Part shown: piece by piece, positions 45,422 to 54,204 of the stretch | How positions within the stretch are numbered: position 1 is the stretch's first letter | Layout: each line of letters begins with the position of its first letter | Assembly: GCA_016712565.1 (NCBI GenBank) | Contig: JADJQU010000003.1 | Location: 248,001-312,000 of the forward strand | Direction: 5' to 3' | Length of the DNA: 64,000 nucleotides | Origin: Planctomycetota bacterium | Lineage (GTDB): Bacteria; Planctomycetota; UBA1135; GCA-002686595 | Notes under the pieces: model-generated | What the model saw: only the letters and a program-made list of their open reading frames with translations | Databases searched by the model: none | Told to the model about the DNA's origin: nothing | Position numbers and translations under genes: made by a program

Positions 45422-46701
45422 GCGATGGATCGATCGATGCGGCAGGGGCGCAACCTCCGGACGGGCGCGCGGCGGAGCGACCCGCGTCCTACGCAGCGCC
45501 GGGACACGGACCGGGGACCGCGCGGCCGGGCCCGCAGCCCCCCAAGGGCAAGCGCCTGCTCTCGACCCTGGCCTTCCTCGGACTCTTGGTGTTGCTCGTG
45601 CTCTATGGCCTGGGCACCTTCCGCTCGACCCGCGACGGGGCAGAGGCTGCGGAGCAAGCCTCGCTCCCCGCTCCGGCGCGCACGGCCCTGGCCGAGCGCG
45701 TGGCCGTGCCCCTGGTGGAGCACGCCGTGGGCACGATCCGTTCGCGCCGCACGGTGGAGGTGGCTCCCCAGGTGACCGCCCGGGTGTTGCGCGTGGAGGC
45801 CGAGCCGGGCCGCGCGGTGCGCCAGGGGGAGCTGCTCCTGGAACTGGACGATCGCGAGTTGTCGGAGCGCGCCTCCCAGGCGCGGCAGGTGTTGGCGGCG
45901 GCCGCCTCGGCCATCGTCAGCGCCGAACAGGGCAAGCTGCAGGCGATCGCCCGGCTGGAGCGCTCCACCCAGTCCGTGGAGCGCGTGCGCCATCTCGCCG
46001 CGGAGCGCGCGGCCACCGCGGAGTCCCTGGAGGGCGCCGAGTCCGAATTCCGCCAGGCCCAGGCGTCCCTGGCGGAATCCGATGCGCGGCTTGCCTTGGT
46101 CACGGCACAACGGGAACAGGCCTCCTCGCGACTCTCCGAGGCCGAGATCGCCCTGGGCTATGCCCGCATCACCGCGCCCCTGGACGGCGTGGTGGCCGAG
46201 CGGCGCGTCGAGGCCGGCGACTTGGCGCTCGCGGGGCGCACGCTGTTCGTGCTCTTCGATCCCACGGCCCTGCGCCTGGAGGCCCGGGTGCGGGAGGGAC
46301 TGATCGGGCGCATTCGCGAGGGCGAAACGCTGGAAGTCGCGGTGCCCGCCGCGGACCTGCTGCTCTCCGGACGCGTTTCCGTGGTGCTGCCCGTGGCTGC
46401 GGCCGAGAGCCGCACGTTCGAGGTGCGCGTGGACCTGGAGCCCCGGGAGTGCGTGCGCAGCGGCATGTTCGGCCGCTTGCGCATCGTGGGGGGATCCCGC
46501 GAGGTCGTGCGCGTGCCCGCGGCTGCCCTGGTGCGCGTGGGGCAGCTCGAGACCGTGCTCGTGCGCGAGGGCGAGCGCTGGACCCGCCGTCTGGTCACCT
46601 CGGGTGGTCGGGCCTCCTCCGCGGCGTCCCTGGAGGAAGTCCCGGCCGTGGAAATCCTCTCCGGCCTCGTGGGCGGTGAAACCGTGGGGCTCGCGCCGTG
46701 A
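45418..46701 (+). CDS. RND efflux periplasmic adaptor (membrane fusion protein)
   Basis: 427 aa. Pro/Ala-rich cytosolic N terminus, one TM helix (LAFLGLLVLLVLYGLG, about 45-62), then the HlyD/AcrA order: barrel-sandwich start (AVGTIRSRRTVEVAPQVTARVLRV), a long coiled-coil hairpin (about 145-235), ARITAPLDGVVAERRVEAGD, beta-barrel and membrane-proximal domain. It is anchored by a TM helix rather than by lipid. It bridges the TolC-like protein and the RND pump. 4-nt overlaps at both ends (ATGA, GTGA) show tight coupling of the three genes. Confidence 0.93.
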   Translation: MSDGSIDAAGAQPPDGRAAERPASYAAPGHGPGTARPGPQPPKGKRLLSTLAFLGLLVLLVLYGLGTFRSTRDGAEAAEQASLPAPARTALAERVAVPLVEHAVGTIRSRRTVEVAPQVTARVLRVEAEPGRAVRQGELLLELDDRELSERASQARQVLAAAASAIVSAEQGKLQAIARLERSTQSVERVRHLAAERAATAESLEGAESEFRQAQASLAESDARLALVTAQREQASSRLSEAEIALGYARITAPLDGVVAERRVEAGDLALAGRTLFVLFDPTALRLEARVREGLIGRIREGETLEVAVPAADLLLSGRVSVVLPVAAAESRTFEVRVDLEPRECVRSGMFGRLRIVGGSREVVRVPAAALVRVGQLETVLVREGERWTRRLVTSGGRASSAASLEEVPAVEILSGLVGGETVGLAP

Positions 46702-49700
46702 GCCACGACCGCGAGCCGCTCCCCGCGGATCCTGGGGGGAGCCCGGAGGAGCAGGGCCTGATGTGGCGCCTGGTGCGCGCGTTCATCACCGGGCCGCTGT
46801 CGCCCCTGTTGCTCTTCGTGGCCGCCGCGGCGGGCATCGTGGCCATGCTCGCCACGCCCCGCGAGGAGGAGCCCCAGATCGTCGTGCCCATGGCCGACGT
46901 GCTGGTGTCCTTCCCCGGCGCCAGCGCCGAGGAAGTGGAGAAGCTCGTGGCCACGCCCCTGGAGCGACTCCTGTGGCAGGTGGACGGCGTGGAGCACGTC
47001 TATTCGATCTCGCGCCGCGACGGCGCCGTGGTCACCGTGCGCTTCTTCGTCGGCGAGGACCGCGAGCGCGCGCTGGTGCGGATCACGAGCCGCATCGAGG
47101 CCCACCGCGACTCCGCACCGCCCGGCGTCAGCGGCTGGGTCGTGCGTCCCGTGGAAATCGACGACGTGCCGATCGTGACCTTCTCGCTCTGGTCGCGCAC
47201 GGCCGACCAGGGGGACCTGCGCCGGGTGGGGGAGGAGCTGCTGGCTCGGCTGGAGCAGGTCAAGAGCATCTCGAAGTCGGGCGTGCTGGGAGGCCTCCCG
47301 CGGGAAGTGCGCGTGGAACTCGATCCCGAAGCCCTGGCGGCCCGGGCCCTGACCCCCGCGGCGGTGGTCGAGCAACTGGCGGCGGCGGACGCGGCCCTGG
47401 CGGCCGGCCGCTTCTCGCGCCTGGACCGCGACGTGCTCGTGCTGGCCGGTCCCTTCGTGGGCCGCAGTTCCGAGGTCGCCGGGCTGGTGGTCGGCGCCTT
47501 CGACGGCGCGCCGGTGCTGCTGGGGGACGTGGCGCGCGTGGTCGACGGTCCAGAGGAGCCGTTGACCGTCTCGCGCATCACCTTCGGGCCGCAGTGCGGC
47601 CGCTCCGACGTGCGGGCGGGGGAGAGCTTTCCGGCGGTGACCCTCTCGCTCTCCAAGCAGAAGGGCACCAACGCCGTGGGTGTGGCCGAGCGCATCCTGG
47701 AGGAGGCCCAAATCCTGCGCCGCGACGTGCTGCCCTCGGACATGCAGCTCGACGTGACGCGCAACTATGGTCATTCGGCGGACGAGAAGGTGGACGAGCT
47801 CTTCGGCCACCTGCTGCTCGCCATCGTCACGGTGGTTGCCCTGGTGGCCTACACCCTGGGTTGGCGCGAGGGCCTGATCGTCGCCGCCGCGGTGCCCGTG
47901 ACCTTCGCACTGACGCTCCTGGTCAACCAACTGGCGGGCTACACGATCAATCGCGTGACGCTGTTCGCCCTGGTGCTCGTCCTGGGCCTGGTGTGCGACG
48001 ATCCCATCGTGGACGTGGAGAACATCCACCGCCACTTCGCGCGTCGCGCGCGGCCGCCGCTCCAGGCGGTGCTCGCGGCCGTCAACGAGGTGCGTCCGCC
48101 GGTGATCGTGGCCACGCTGGCGGTGATCCTGTCCTTCGTGCCCCTGTTCTTCATTACCGGCATGATGGGGCCCTACATGCGGCCGATGGCGCTCAACGTG
48201 CCTGTCGCCATGGGCATGAGCTTGCTCGTGGCCTTCACGATCACGCCCTGGATGTCCTACCACCTGCTGCGGCCCCGGGAGGGTTCCGCCGCTGCCGGCG
48301 GCGGGCACGTCGCCCAGGCCGACCACGGGGAGGACGGCCGGTTGATTTCGGCCTATCGCCGCCTGCTGGGCGCGATCCTCGATCGAAGAGGCGCGCGACT
48401 GCTGCTGGCCCTGGGCATCGCCGGTCTCGCCCTCTTCGCGGCCTTCCTGGCGGCCAGCGGCGCCGTGCCGCTCAAGATGCTGCCCTACGACAACAAGAGC
48501 GAGTTCCTGGCCGTGCTCGATCTGCCCGCGGGTTCGACCCTGGAGGCCACGAACCGCGCGGTCGTCGACCTGGAGCGCGCCCTGGCCGACGTGCCGGAGG
48601 TCGTGGACTGCCAGTCCTACGTGGGCCTCGCCGGACCGATCGACTTCAACGGGTTGGTGCGGCGCTACAACCTGCGGGCCGGGCCGGAGCTGGCCGAGGT
48701 GCGCGTCCACCTGCTCCCCAAGGCCGAGCGGGCGGAGAACAGCCACGATCTCCTGCTCCGGCTGCGCGCAGGCCTGGAGGCGGTGGCGGCGCGGCACTCG
48801 GCCGAGCTGAAGCTCGTGGAGATGCCCCCCGGGCCGCCGGTGCTCTCGACCCTGGTGGCGGAAGTGCGCGGACCCGCGGCCCGCACCCACGGAGAACTCG
48901 TGGCCGGCGCCCGGGAAGTGGCCGCGCGACTGGAGCGGGAGCAGGGCGTCGTGGACGTGGACGTGATGGCCGAGGAACCCACCACGCGGCTGGAGTTCCG
49001 CGTGGACAAGGAGAAGGCCGCCCTGCACGGAGTGGTCGCCGCGGACTTGGTGCGCGTCCTGCGGCTGGCGCTCTCGGGGGAGACGGCCGCCACGGTGCAT
49101 GAGCCCGGTGAGCGGGGACCCCTGCCCCTGCGTGTAGTGCTCGATCGCGCGTCGCGCAGCGGGGCCGCCGAGTTGGGCCGCCTGCAGGTGGCCGGCCGGT
49201 CCGGGGCCCTGGTGGCCGTGGCCGAGCTCGGCAGCTTCGTCGAAGTGCCCGCCGATCAGCCGATCTATCACAAGGACCTGGAGCGCGTGGTGTTCGTGCT
49301 GGGCGAAGTGGCCGGCCGCCCGCCCGTGGAGGCCGTGCTGTCGATGCAGTCGGGACTGGCCCAGGAGCCGCTGCCGGGGAATCTGGAGGCGCGCTGGGGC
49401 GGCGAGGGCGAGTGGCAGATCACCCTGGACGTGTTCCGCGACCTGGGCCTCGCCTTCCTGGGAGCCCTGGCGGGGATCTACGTGCTGCTCGTGGTGCAGA
49501 CGCGCTCCTTCGCGCTGCCGCTGCTCGTGATGCTGGCGATTCCCCTGGGAGCGATCGCGATTTTCCCCGGGTTCTGGTTGCTCAACCTGGTGGTGGGCCG
49601 CGAGGTCGGCGGCTACGGGAGCCCGGTGTGGTTCACCGCCACCGGCATGATCGGCATGATCGCCCTGGCGGGCATCGTCGTGCGCAACTCGATCATCCTG

Positions 49701-50015
49701 ATCGACTTCGTGCAGTCCCGGCTGGCCGAGGGATCCGATCCCCGGCAGGCGGTGCTCGACAGCGGCGTCCAGCGCCTGCGGCCGATCGTCCTGACGGCCC
49801 TGGCGGCCATGCTCGGAGCCTGGCCGATCACTCTCGACCCGATCTTCTCCGGCCTGGCGTGGAGCCTGATCTTCGGCGTGCTGGCCTCCACCGTGTTCAC
49901 GCTGTTCGTGATCCCGGTGGCCTACTTGCTCGCGCTGCAGAGGCGTGGCGCGACGCGTGGCGCGACCCGCGGCGCGACGCGTGGCGCGACAACGTCGGGC
50001 GCCGTCAGCGCGTGA
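46698..50015 (+). CDS. RND-family multidrug/metabolite efflux pump
   Basis: 1,105 aa. AcrB-like inner-membrane pump: TM1 near the N terminus (SPLLLFVAAAAGIVAML), porter domains, TM bundle with the proton-relay Asp pair in LVLGLVCDDPIVDVENIHRHF, and a second half after residue 560 (LLALGIAGLALFAAFL). The motif GMIGMIALAGIVVRNSIILIDF in the second half is characteristic. The substrate is unknown; the sequence resembles the hydrophobe/amphiphile group rather than metal pumps, since no Met triad is evident. Its last residues are four R-G-A-T units from 12-bp repeats. The 3' end overlaps the convergent DUF4349 gene by 11 bp. Confidence 0.94.
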   Translation: MSHDREPLPADPGGSPEEQGLMWRLVRAFITGPLSPLLLFVAAAAGIVAMLATPREEEPQIVVPMADVLVSFPGASAEEVEKLVATPLERLLWQVDGVEHVYSISRRDGAVVTVRFFVGEDRERALVRITSRIEAHRDSAPPGVSGWVVRPVEIDDVPIVTFSLWSRTADQGDLRRVGEELLARLEQVKSISKSGVLGGLPREVRVELDPEALAARALTPAAVVEQLAAADAALAAGRFSRLDRDVLVLAGPFVGRSSEVAGLVVGAFDGAPVLLGDVARVVDGPEEPLTVSRITFGPQCGRSDVRAGESFPAVTLSLSKQKGTNAVGVAERILEEAQILRRDVLPSDMQLDVTRNYGHSADEKVDELFGHLLLAIVTVVALVAYTLGWREGLIVAAAVPVTFALTLLVNQLAGYTINRVTLFALVLVLGLVCDDPIVDVENIHRHFARRARPPLQAVLAAVNEVRPPVIVATLAVILSFVPLFFITGMMGPYMRPMALNVPVAMGMSLLVAFTITPWMSYHLLRPREGSAAAGGGHVAQADHGEDGRLISAYRRLLGAILDRRGARLLLALGIAGLALFAAFLAASGAVPLKMLPYDNKSEFLAVLDLPAGSTLEATNRAVVDLERALADVPEVVDCQSYVGLAGPIDFNGLVRRYNLRAGPELAEVRVHLLPKAERAENSHDLLLRLRAGLEAVAARHSAELKLVEMPPGPPVLSTLVAEVRGPAARTHGELVAGAREVAARLEREQGVVDVDVMAEEPTTRLEFRVDKEKAALHGVVAADLVRVLRLALSGETAATVHEPGERGPLPLRVVLDRASRSGAAELGRLQVAGRSGALVAVAELGSFVEVPADQPIYHKDLERVVFVLGEVAGRPPVEAVLSMQSGLAQEPLPGNLEARWGGEGEWQITLDVFRDLGLAFLGALAGIYVLLVVQTRSFALPLLVMLAIPLGAIAIFPGFWLLNLVVGREVGGYGSPVWFTATGMIGMIALAGIVVRNSIILIDFVQSRLAEGSDPRQAVLDSGVQRLRPIVLTALAAMLGAWPITLDPIFSGLAWSLIFGVLASTVFTLFVIPVAYLLALQRRGATRGATRGATRGATTSGAVSA
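49944..49991 (+). repeat. Four 12-bp tandem repeats at the 3' end of the RND pump gene
   Basis: Unit CGTGGCGCGACG with single changes, four adjacent copies (49944, 49956, 49968, 49980), encoding R-G-A-T repeats in the cytosolic C-terminal tail. Together with the phoH array it is the second such 3'-terminal 12-bp repeat in the window. Confidence 0.88.
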
Positions 50016-51255
50016 GGCCGCGGGCGCTGGTCACCAGGGCCTCGAAGGCGGGCGCGAACACCGTCTCGGGCCCCCAGGCCTCGAAGCTGTGCACGTAGTC
50101 CGCGCCGCGCACGAGGACGAGCAGGTAGCCGCAGGGCACGCCGCCGACCTCGCGCGTGCCGCGGATCAGGCGCCGGCCGTCGCCCAGGTCCACCTCGGAG
50201 GTGACGGCGAGGTCGCGCCGCTCCACCAGGCTCTTGCGCGCCAGCTTGATCCAGAACTGCGCGTCGGCCTCGTCGAAGTTGGACTGCCGCTGGACCTTGA
50301 GGCGCAGGCCGTCGGCGTCCAGGGCCTCCACCAGGTCGGTGCGGGAGAAGTAGCGGATGAACCCCTTGGGCGGCTCGAAGCGCGGCCCGCGGGAGAAGAA
50401 GCCGGCCTTTCTCGGCAGGGACTCCACGGCGCCCGCCACGAGACCGCCGCCCAGTTCGTCGACCCAGGGGAAGGGCGCCACGGAACCGCCGGCGCCGTGC
50501 TCGTTGCGACCATGGGAACTGAAGTTGACGCGGATCCGGCTCATGGCGATCTGCGACTTCAGCAGGCGCTGGCGGCCCTCCAGGCGTTCGATTTCCTCGG
50601 ACACCCGGGCGAGTTCGGTCTCGATCTTGAGCGTGTCCTCGATCTTGGTGGACGCGGCCAGGTGCTCCAGCAGTCGCTCGCGGGTCTTGCGCGCGTTGAC
50701 CAGCCGCAACTCGATGTCGAACATCTCCTCGGTGACGTCGGAGGCCCGCACGACGCGGTCGACGACCTCGCCCAGGGTCGCGATGCGCGTCAGCGTGCTC
50801 TCGAACTTGTCCGCGGGCACGCGCACGGTGACCGATTGGCCGTCGCTCTCCTGGAGCCAGCCGCCGAGCTCCTCGGCGAACCGCTGGACGCGCTCCCTCG
50901 CGTCGGCCACCGACACCACGACCACCTGCAGCGTGGCGGAGTAGATCACCTGTCGCTTCAGCCTCTCGGGCTCCGAGGGGCGCGGGTCGGGTTCCTGGGC
51001 GCCCGCTTGGGCCGCCGGGTCGGAAGCGTCGTCCCCGTCGTCACCATCGGCCCCATCGGCCCCATCGGACTGAAGTCCCAACTCACGCTGGGGCGTGGAC
51101 ACGAGTCCAGTCATGGCGTCTTGGTAGCCCTCAGGTTCGGCCTTGAGCACCAGACCGCCGACTTCCATGGTCTCCCCATCGGCGATCTGGCCGGGAGCGC
51201 CCATGCTCCGGCAGGCGCAAAGCAGACTGAAGAGCACGGTCAAAAGGATGCGCAT
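50005..51255 (-). CDS. DUF4349 lipoprotein
   Basis: 416 aa from ATG at 51255, which gives a lipoprotein signal (LLTVLFSLLCAC). After an Asp/Gly-rich linker (near 50-85) comes the DUF4349 domain: RQVIYSATLQVVVVSVADARERVQ, GGWLQESDGQSVTVRVPADKFESTLTRI, then a coiled coil (about 190-250; ELARVSEEIERLEGRQRLL). The usual C-terminal TM of DUF4349 proteins is replaced by a further ~170-residue soluble part. Function is unknown for the family; anti-sigma-like or envelope roles have been proposed only by context. It is divergent from the ankyrin gene (178 bp). Confidence 0.85.
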   Translation of the reverse strand: MRILLTVLFSLLCACRSMGAPGQIADGETMEVGGLVLKAEPEGYQDAMTGLVSTPQRELGLQSDGADGADGDDGDDASDPAAQAGAQEPDPRPSEPERLKRQVIYSATLQVVVVSVADARERVQRFAEELGGWLQESDGQSVTVRVPADKFESTLTRIATLGEVVDRVVRASDVTEEMFDIELRLVNARKTRERLLEHLAASTKIEDTLKIETELARVSEEIERLEGRQRLLKSQIAMSRIRVNFSSHGRNEHGAGGSVAPFPWVDELGGGLVAGAVESLPRKAGFFSRGPRFEPPKGFIRYFSRTDLVEALDADGLRLKVQRQSNFDEADAQFWIKLARKSLVERRDLAVTSEVDLGDGRRLIRGTREVGGVPCGYLLVLVRGADYVHSFEAWGPETVFAPAFEALVTSARGLTR

Positions 51256-51433
51256 CGCGTCACCTCGTTCGATGGGGAAGTCGCCGTCGGAGTGGCAGAA
51301 GGAGCCCGGTCGGGCGCGGCCCGTGTCTCGCCGGGGAGCGAGCAAGGTACCGGACGGGTCGCTGGGCTCCAACGCGGGCCTTCCCGGGCCGGCTTTGATA
51401 ACGTCGAGCCTCCTCTGCTTCTTGGTGCCGGCC

Positions 51434-52084
51434 ATGACCACGACGCTATTCGACCTGATTCAACGCGGCGAACTGGACGCCCTGCGGCGCCTCTTGGCGG
51501 CGGATCCGTCCCTGGCCGATGCCCGGCAGCCGGACACCGGACTCGGCGCCTTGATGTTCGCCCTGTACCACCACCAGCGCGAGGCCGCGGAACTCCTGCG
51601 CGCCGCGCGCACGCCGCTGACCTGGGAGGAGGCCTGCGCCCTGGGCGACCTGCAGCGGCTGGAGCTGCTCCTGGGCCGCGACCCCGGCCTCGCCCGGGCC
51701 GCCTCGGCGGACGGCTTCACGGCGCTGCACCTCGCCTGCTACTTCGGCCGCAGCGCCCTGGTGCGACTCCTCCTGGCCTCCGGCGCCGACGCCGACGCCC
51801 TGGCCGCCAACCCCACGCGCCTGCGGCCCCTGCACTCGGCCGCGGCGTCGCGGGACCTGGCCACGGTGGAAGCCCTGCTGGCCGCCAGGCCCGACGTGGA
51901 CGCGCGCCAGAGCCGCGGCTTCGTGGCCCTGCACAGCGCCGCCCTGAACGGCGACCTGGCCGTGGCGCGCGCCCTGCTCGCCGCCGGAGCGGATCGCGCG
52001 CTGCGGGCCGACGACGGCCGCGATGCCCTGGCCTTCGCGCGCGAGAAGGACCACGGGGAACTGGTGCGGCTCCTGGAGCCATGA
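51434..52084 (+). CDS. Ankyrin-repeat protein
   Basis: 216 aa consisting almost wholly of ankyrin repeats of about 33 residues: ALRRLLAADPSLADARQ, DGFTALHLACYFGRSALVRLLLASGADADA, RLRPLHSAAASRDLATVEALLAARPDV, GFVALHSAALNGDLAVARALLAAGAD. No signal peptide, so cytosolic. Ankyrin modules bind other proteins; the partner is unknown. The stop overlaps the start of the SRPBCC gene by 4 nt, so these two proteins are produced together. Confidence 0.92.
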   Translation: MTTTLFDLIQRGELDALRRLLAADPSLADARQPDTGLGALMFALYHHQREAAELLRAARTPLTWEEACALGDLQRLELLLGRDPGLARAASADGFTALHLACYFGRSALVRLLLASGADADALAANPTRLRPLHSAAASRDLATVEALLAARPDVDARQSRGFVALHSAALNGDLAVARALLAAGADRALRADDGRDALAFAREKDHGELVRLLEP

Positions 52085-52653
52085 GCGCGCCGCCGCGAGT
52101 CATGAGCCGCTTCCGCAAGCTCTTCCTGGTGCTGTTCGCGTTGTGCGCACTGCCCTTCGTGGTGGGCGCGTTGCTTCCCCAGCACTACGAGGTGCAGCGC
52201 AAGGTCCTGATCCGCGCCCCCGCGGAGCGGGTCTTTCCCTGGATCGGCGACCTCGCGCGCTGGCCCCAATGGGAGCCCTTCAGCGCCGACGACCCGACGC
52301 TGGTGACGACGCTGGGGGAGCGGACCAGCGGCGTGGGGGCGAGCCAGAGCTGGATCGGCCAGGCGAGTCGGGGGCGCTTGGTGTTCACCGCCAGCGACCC
52401 CGCCCGCGGCGTGGAATTCGACGTGGTCTTCACCAACGGCGAGCACGAATCGCCCGCCCATTCCTGGATGCTCTTCACTCCGGTCGAGGGCGGGGAGTCG
52501 GTGGAGCTCTCCTGGGGCATGCGGGGCGAGCTCAACATGCCCATCGTCGGCGGGTACCTGGCGCTGTTCGCCGACCGCCGTTTCCTGGGGCCCATGATGG
52601 AGCGCGGGCAAGGCCGCCTCCGGGACCTGGCCGAGGCTGCTGCGGCCCGCTGA
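52081..52653 (+). CDS. SRPBCC (START/Bet v1-like) domain protein with N-terminal membrane anchor
   Basis: 190 aa. N-terminal hydrophobic segment (LFLVLFALCALPFVVGALLP) as signal anchor, then a polyketide-cyclase-type SRPBCC fold (residues about 40-185): VQRKVLIRAPAERVFPWIGDLARWPQWEPFS and later FTPVEGGESVELSWGMRGEL. This fold binds hydrophobic ligands in a deep cavity. No catalytic residue is evident. Coupled to the ankyrin gene upstream through ATGA. Confidence 0.88.
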   Translation: MSAPPRVMSRFRKLFLVLFALCALPFVVGALLPQHYEVQRKVLIRAPAERVFPWIGDLARWPQWEPFSADDPTLVTTLGERTSGVGASQSWIGQASRGRLVFTASDPARGVEFDVVFTNGEHESPAHSWMLFTPVEGGESVELSWGMRGELNMPIVGGYLALFADRRFLGPMMERGQGRLRDLAEAAAAR

Positions 52654-52889
52654 GCCTTGGCGCGCGCGCCGGCGCGAAGATTGTTCGTGAATGGACCGCC
52701 TTGGATCACCGTAGGGCGCTCCTGGCTTCTCTTGCGGGTCCTGGCCCGTGCCCCCAGACTGGTATGGGGGGGAAGCCCCGCGCGGGTTTCTGTTCCCGAA
52801 TTCCCCCTCCCCGAGACCATCGCTTCGCCCATCCCCCCGCGGGCGCCTGCCCCGGGGGACCTCCCGGTCCGTCCCACCCCCGCCCCACC

Positions 52890-54182
52890 ATGCTGCACCG
52901 CACCCTGCTTGCCTGCTCGACCCTGCTCGCCGCCGCCGGCGTCTCCTCGGCCCAGGAATTCAGTTTCCAGGTCTCCTCGGCCCAAAGTTCCGTGGACATC
53001 GGCTCGAACCTCTCCCAGGCACTGCCGGGCAGCGTCCTCGGCGACTACGACGCCGTGAACAATCCCGGGGGCACTCGCACCCTGCCCGGTCTGTTCGGCG
53101 GGAGCGGCAATCAGCCGGTTCCCATGGACATCACCTTCCAGACCCAATTGGCGGTCCAGGAGCATCCCACGGGCGGGTTCGGCGCGAGCATCGACCTGAA
53201 CACGTCCACGATCGTGGTGTCGGGCTTCCAGTTCGACGCCCTGGGGGGGCAGACGGCCCAGGCCAATCTGACCCTGCAGCTGCTCTACCAGAGCTTTCGC
53301 ACCTTCGCACCCAACTCGGTGTTCCTGGGCGGCGTGCCCTTGCCGCTGCCCCTGGGCCAGGCCTCCGTGGCGGGCCTGACCTTCGTCCAGAACGGCCCGG
53401 GAGCGGGGGTCCTCGTGGCCGACCCGCTGCTCGCGAACACCTACTCGACCACGATCCTGCTGCCGGTGGACGTGAGCTTCACCGTGGACCTCCTGGGCAA
53501 CGTGACGCCGGTGGGGCCCCTGCCGATTCTGCTGCCGCTCAACGGCACGCTGCTGATGGGCCAGGGCACGGCGACCCTGAGTTTCACTGGTCAGCAGTCG
53601 ACCAACCAGAAGATCCCCGATCCGCTTCCCGGCCAGACGATCGACAGCTTCCCCCTGGCGGTGCCCACGATCCTTCCTCCCGGCGGCACGGCGAACCTGC
53701 TGTTCAGCGCCGTCTTCGGCAGCCTGTCCTTCGACCTGTCGACGGGCATCCAACTGGTGGCGGATGGATCCGCGCTGTGCCTGACGGATCGCATTTGCAG
53801 CGTGGCGCGCAACTCCTCGGGCCTGCCCGCGCGCATCGACCTGGTCGGCTCGCTCTCCGTGTCGACGAACAACCTGGCCGTGCGCACCACGAACCTGCCG
53901 CCGAGCCGCGTCAGCGTGGTGGTTTTCGGCGACTCGCCGAAGGGCGTGCCCTTCTACGCCGGCACCCTGTGCGTCGGCGGCACCGTGTACCGCCTGGCGC
54001 CGGTCCAGGCCGATCCTTTCGGCACGGCCCTGTCGCCGGTGGACTTCTCGCTCCCCTCGCCGAAGTTCCAGGCCCTGCGGCCCGGTTCGGTCTGGTACTT
54101 CCAGACCCTGTACCGCGATCCCTCGTTCGTGGGGCCGCCGGCCAACTCCAGCGAGGCGCTGCGCGTCCAATTCTGTCCGTGA
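52890..54182 (+). CDS. Secreted beta-rich protein with planctomycete-type C-terminal module
   Basis: 430 aa. Signal peptide (LLACSTLLAAAGVSSAQ). The central part (about 60-300) is rich in Gly, Thr, Leu and beta-prone residues. The last ~135 residues have a recurring shape: CSVARNSSGLPARIDLVGS, NLPPSRVSVVVFGDS, GTLCVGGTVYRL, FQTLYRDPS and a terminal VQFCP, bounded by cysteines. I associate this module with secreted proteins of deep-branching planctomycetes, where it is attached to varied N-terminal parts. It may be an anchoring or adhesion domain; that is inference. No enzyme motif is seen. Confidence 0.75.
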   Translation: MLHRTLLACSTLLAAAGVSSAQEFSFQVSSAQSSVDIGSNLSQALPGSVLGDYDAVNNPGGTRTLPGLFGGSGNQPVPMDITFQTQLAVQEHPTGGFGASIDLNTSTIVVSGFQFDALGGQTAQANLTLQLLYQSFRTFAPNSVFLGGVPLPLPLGQASVAGLTFVQNGPGAGVLVADPLLANTYSTTILLPVDVSFTVDLLGNVTPVGPLPILLPLNGTLLMGQGTATLSFTGQQSTNQKIPDPLPGQTIDSFPLAVPTILPPGGTANLLFSAVFGSLSFDLSTGIQLVADGSALCLTDRICSVARNSSGLPARIDLVGSLSVSTNNLAVRTTNLPPSRVSVVVFGDSPKGVPFYAGTLCVGGTVYRLAPVQADPFGTALSPVDFSLPSPKFQALRPGSVWYFQTLYRDPSFVGPPANSSEALRVQFCP

Positions 54183-54204
54183 GTGACGCGGCGGGGCAGG
54201 CACG

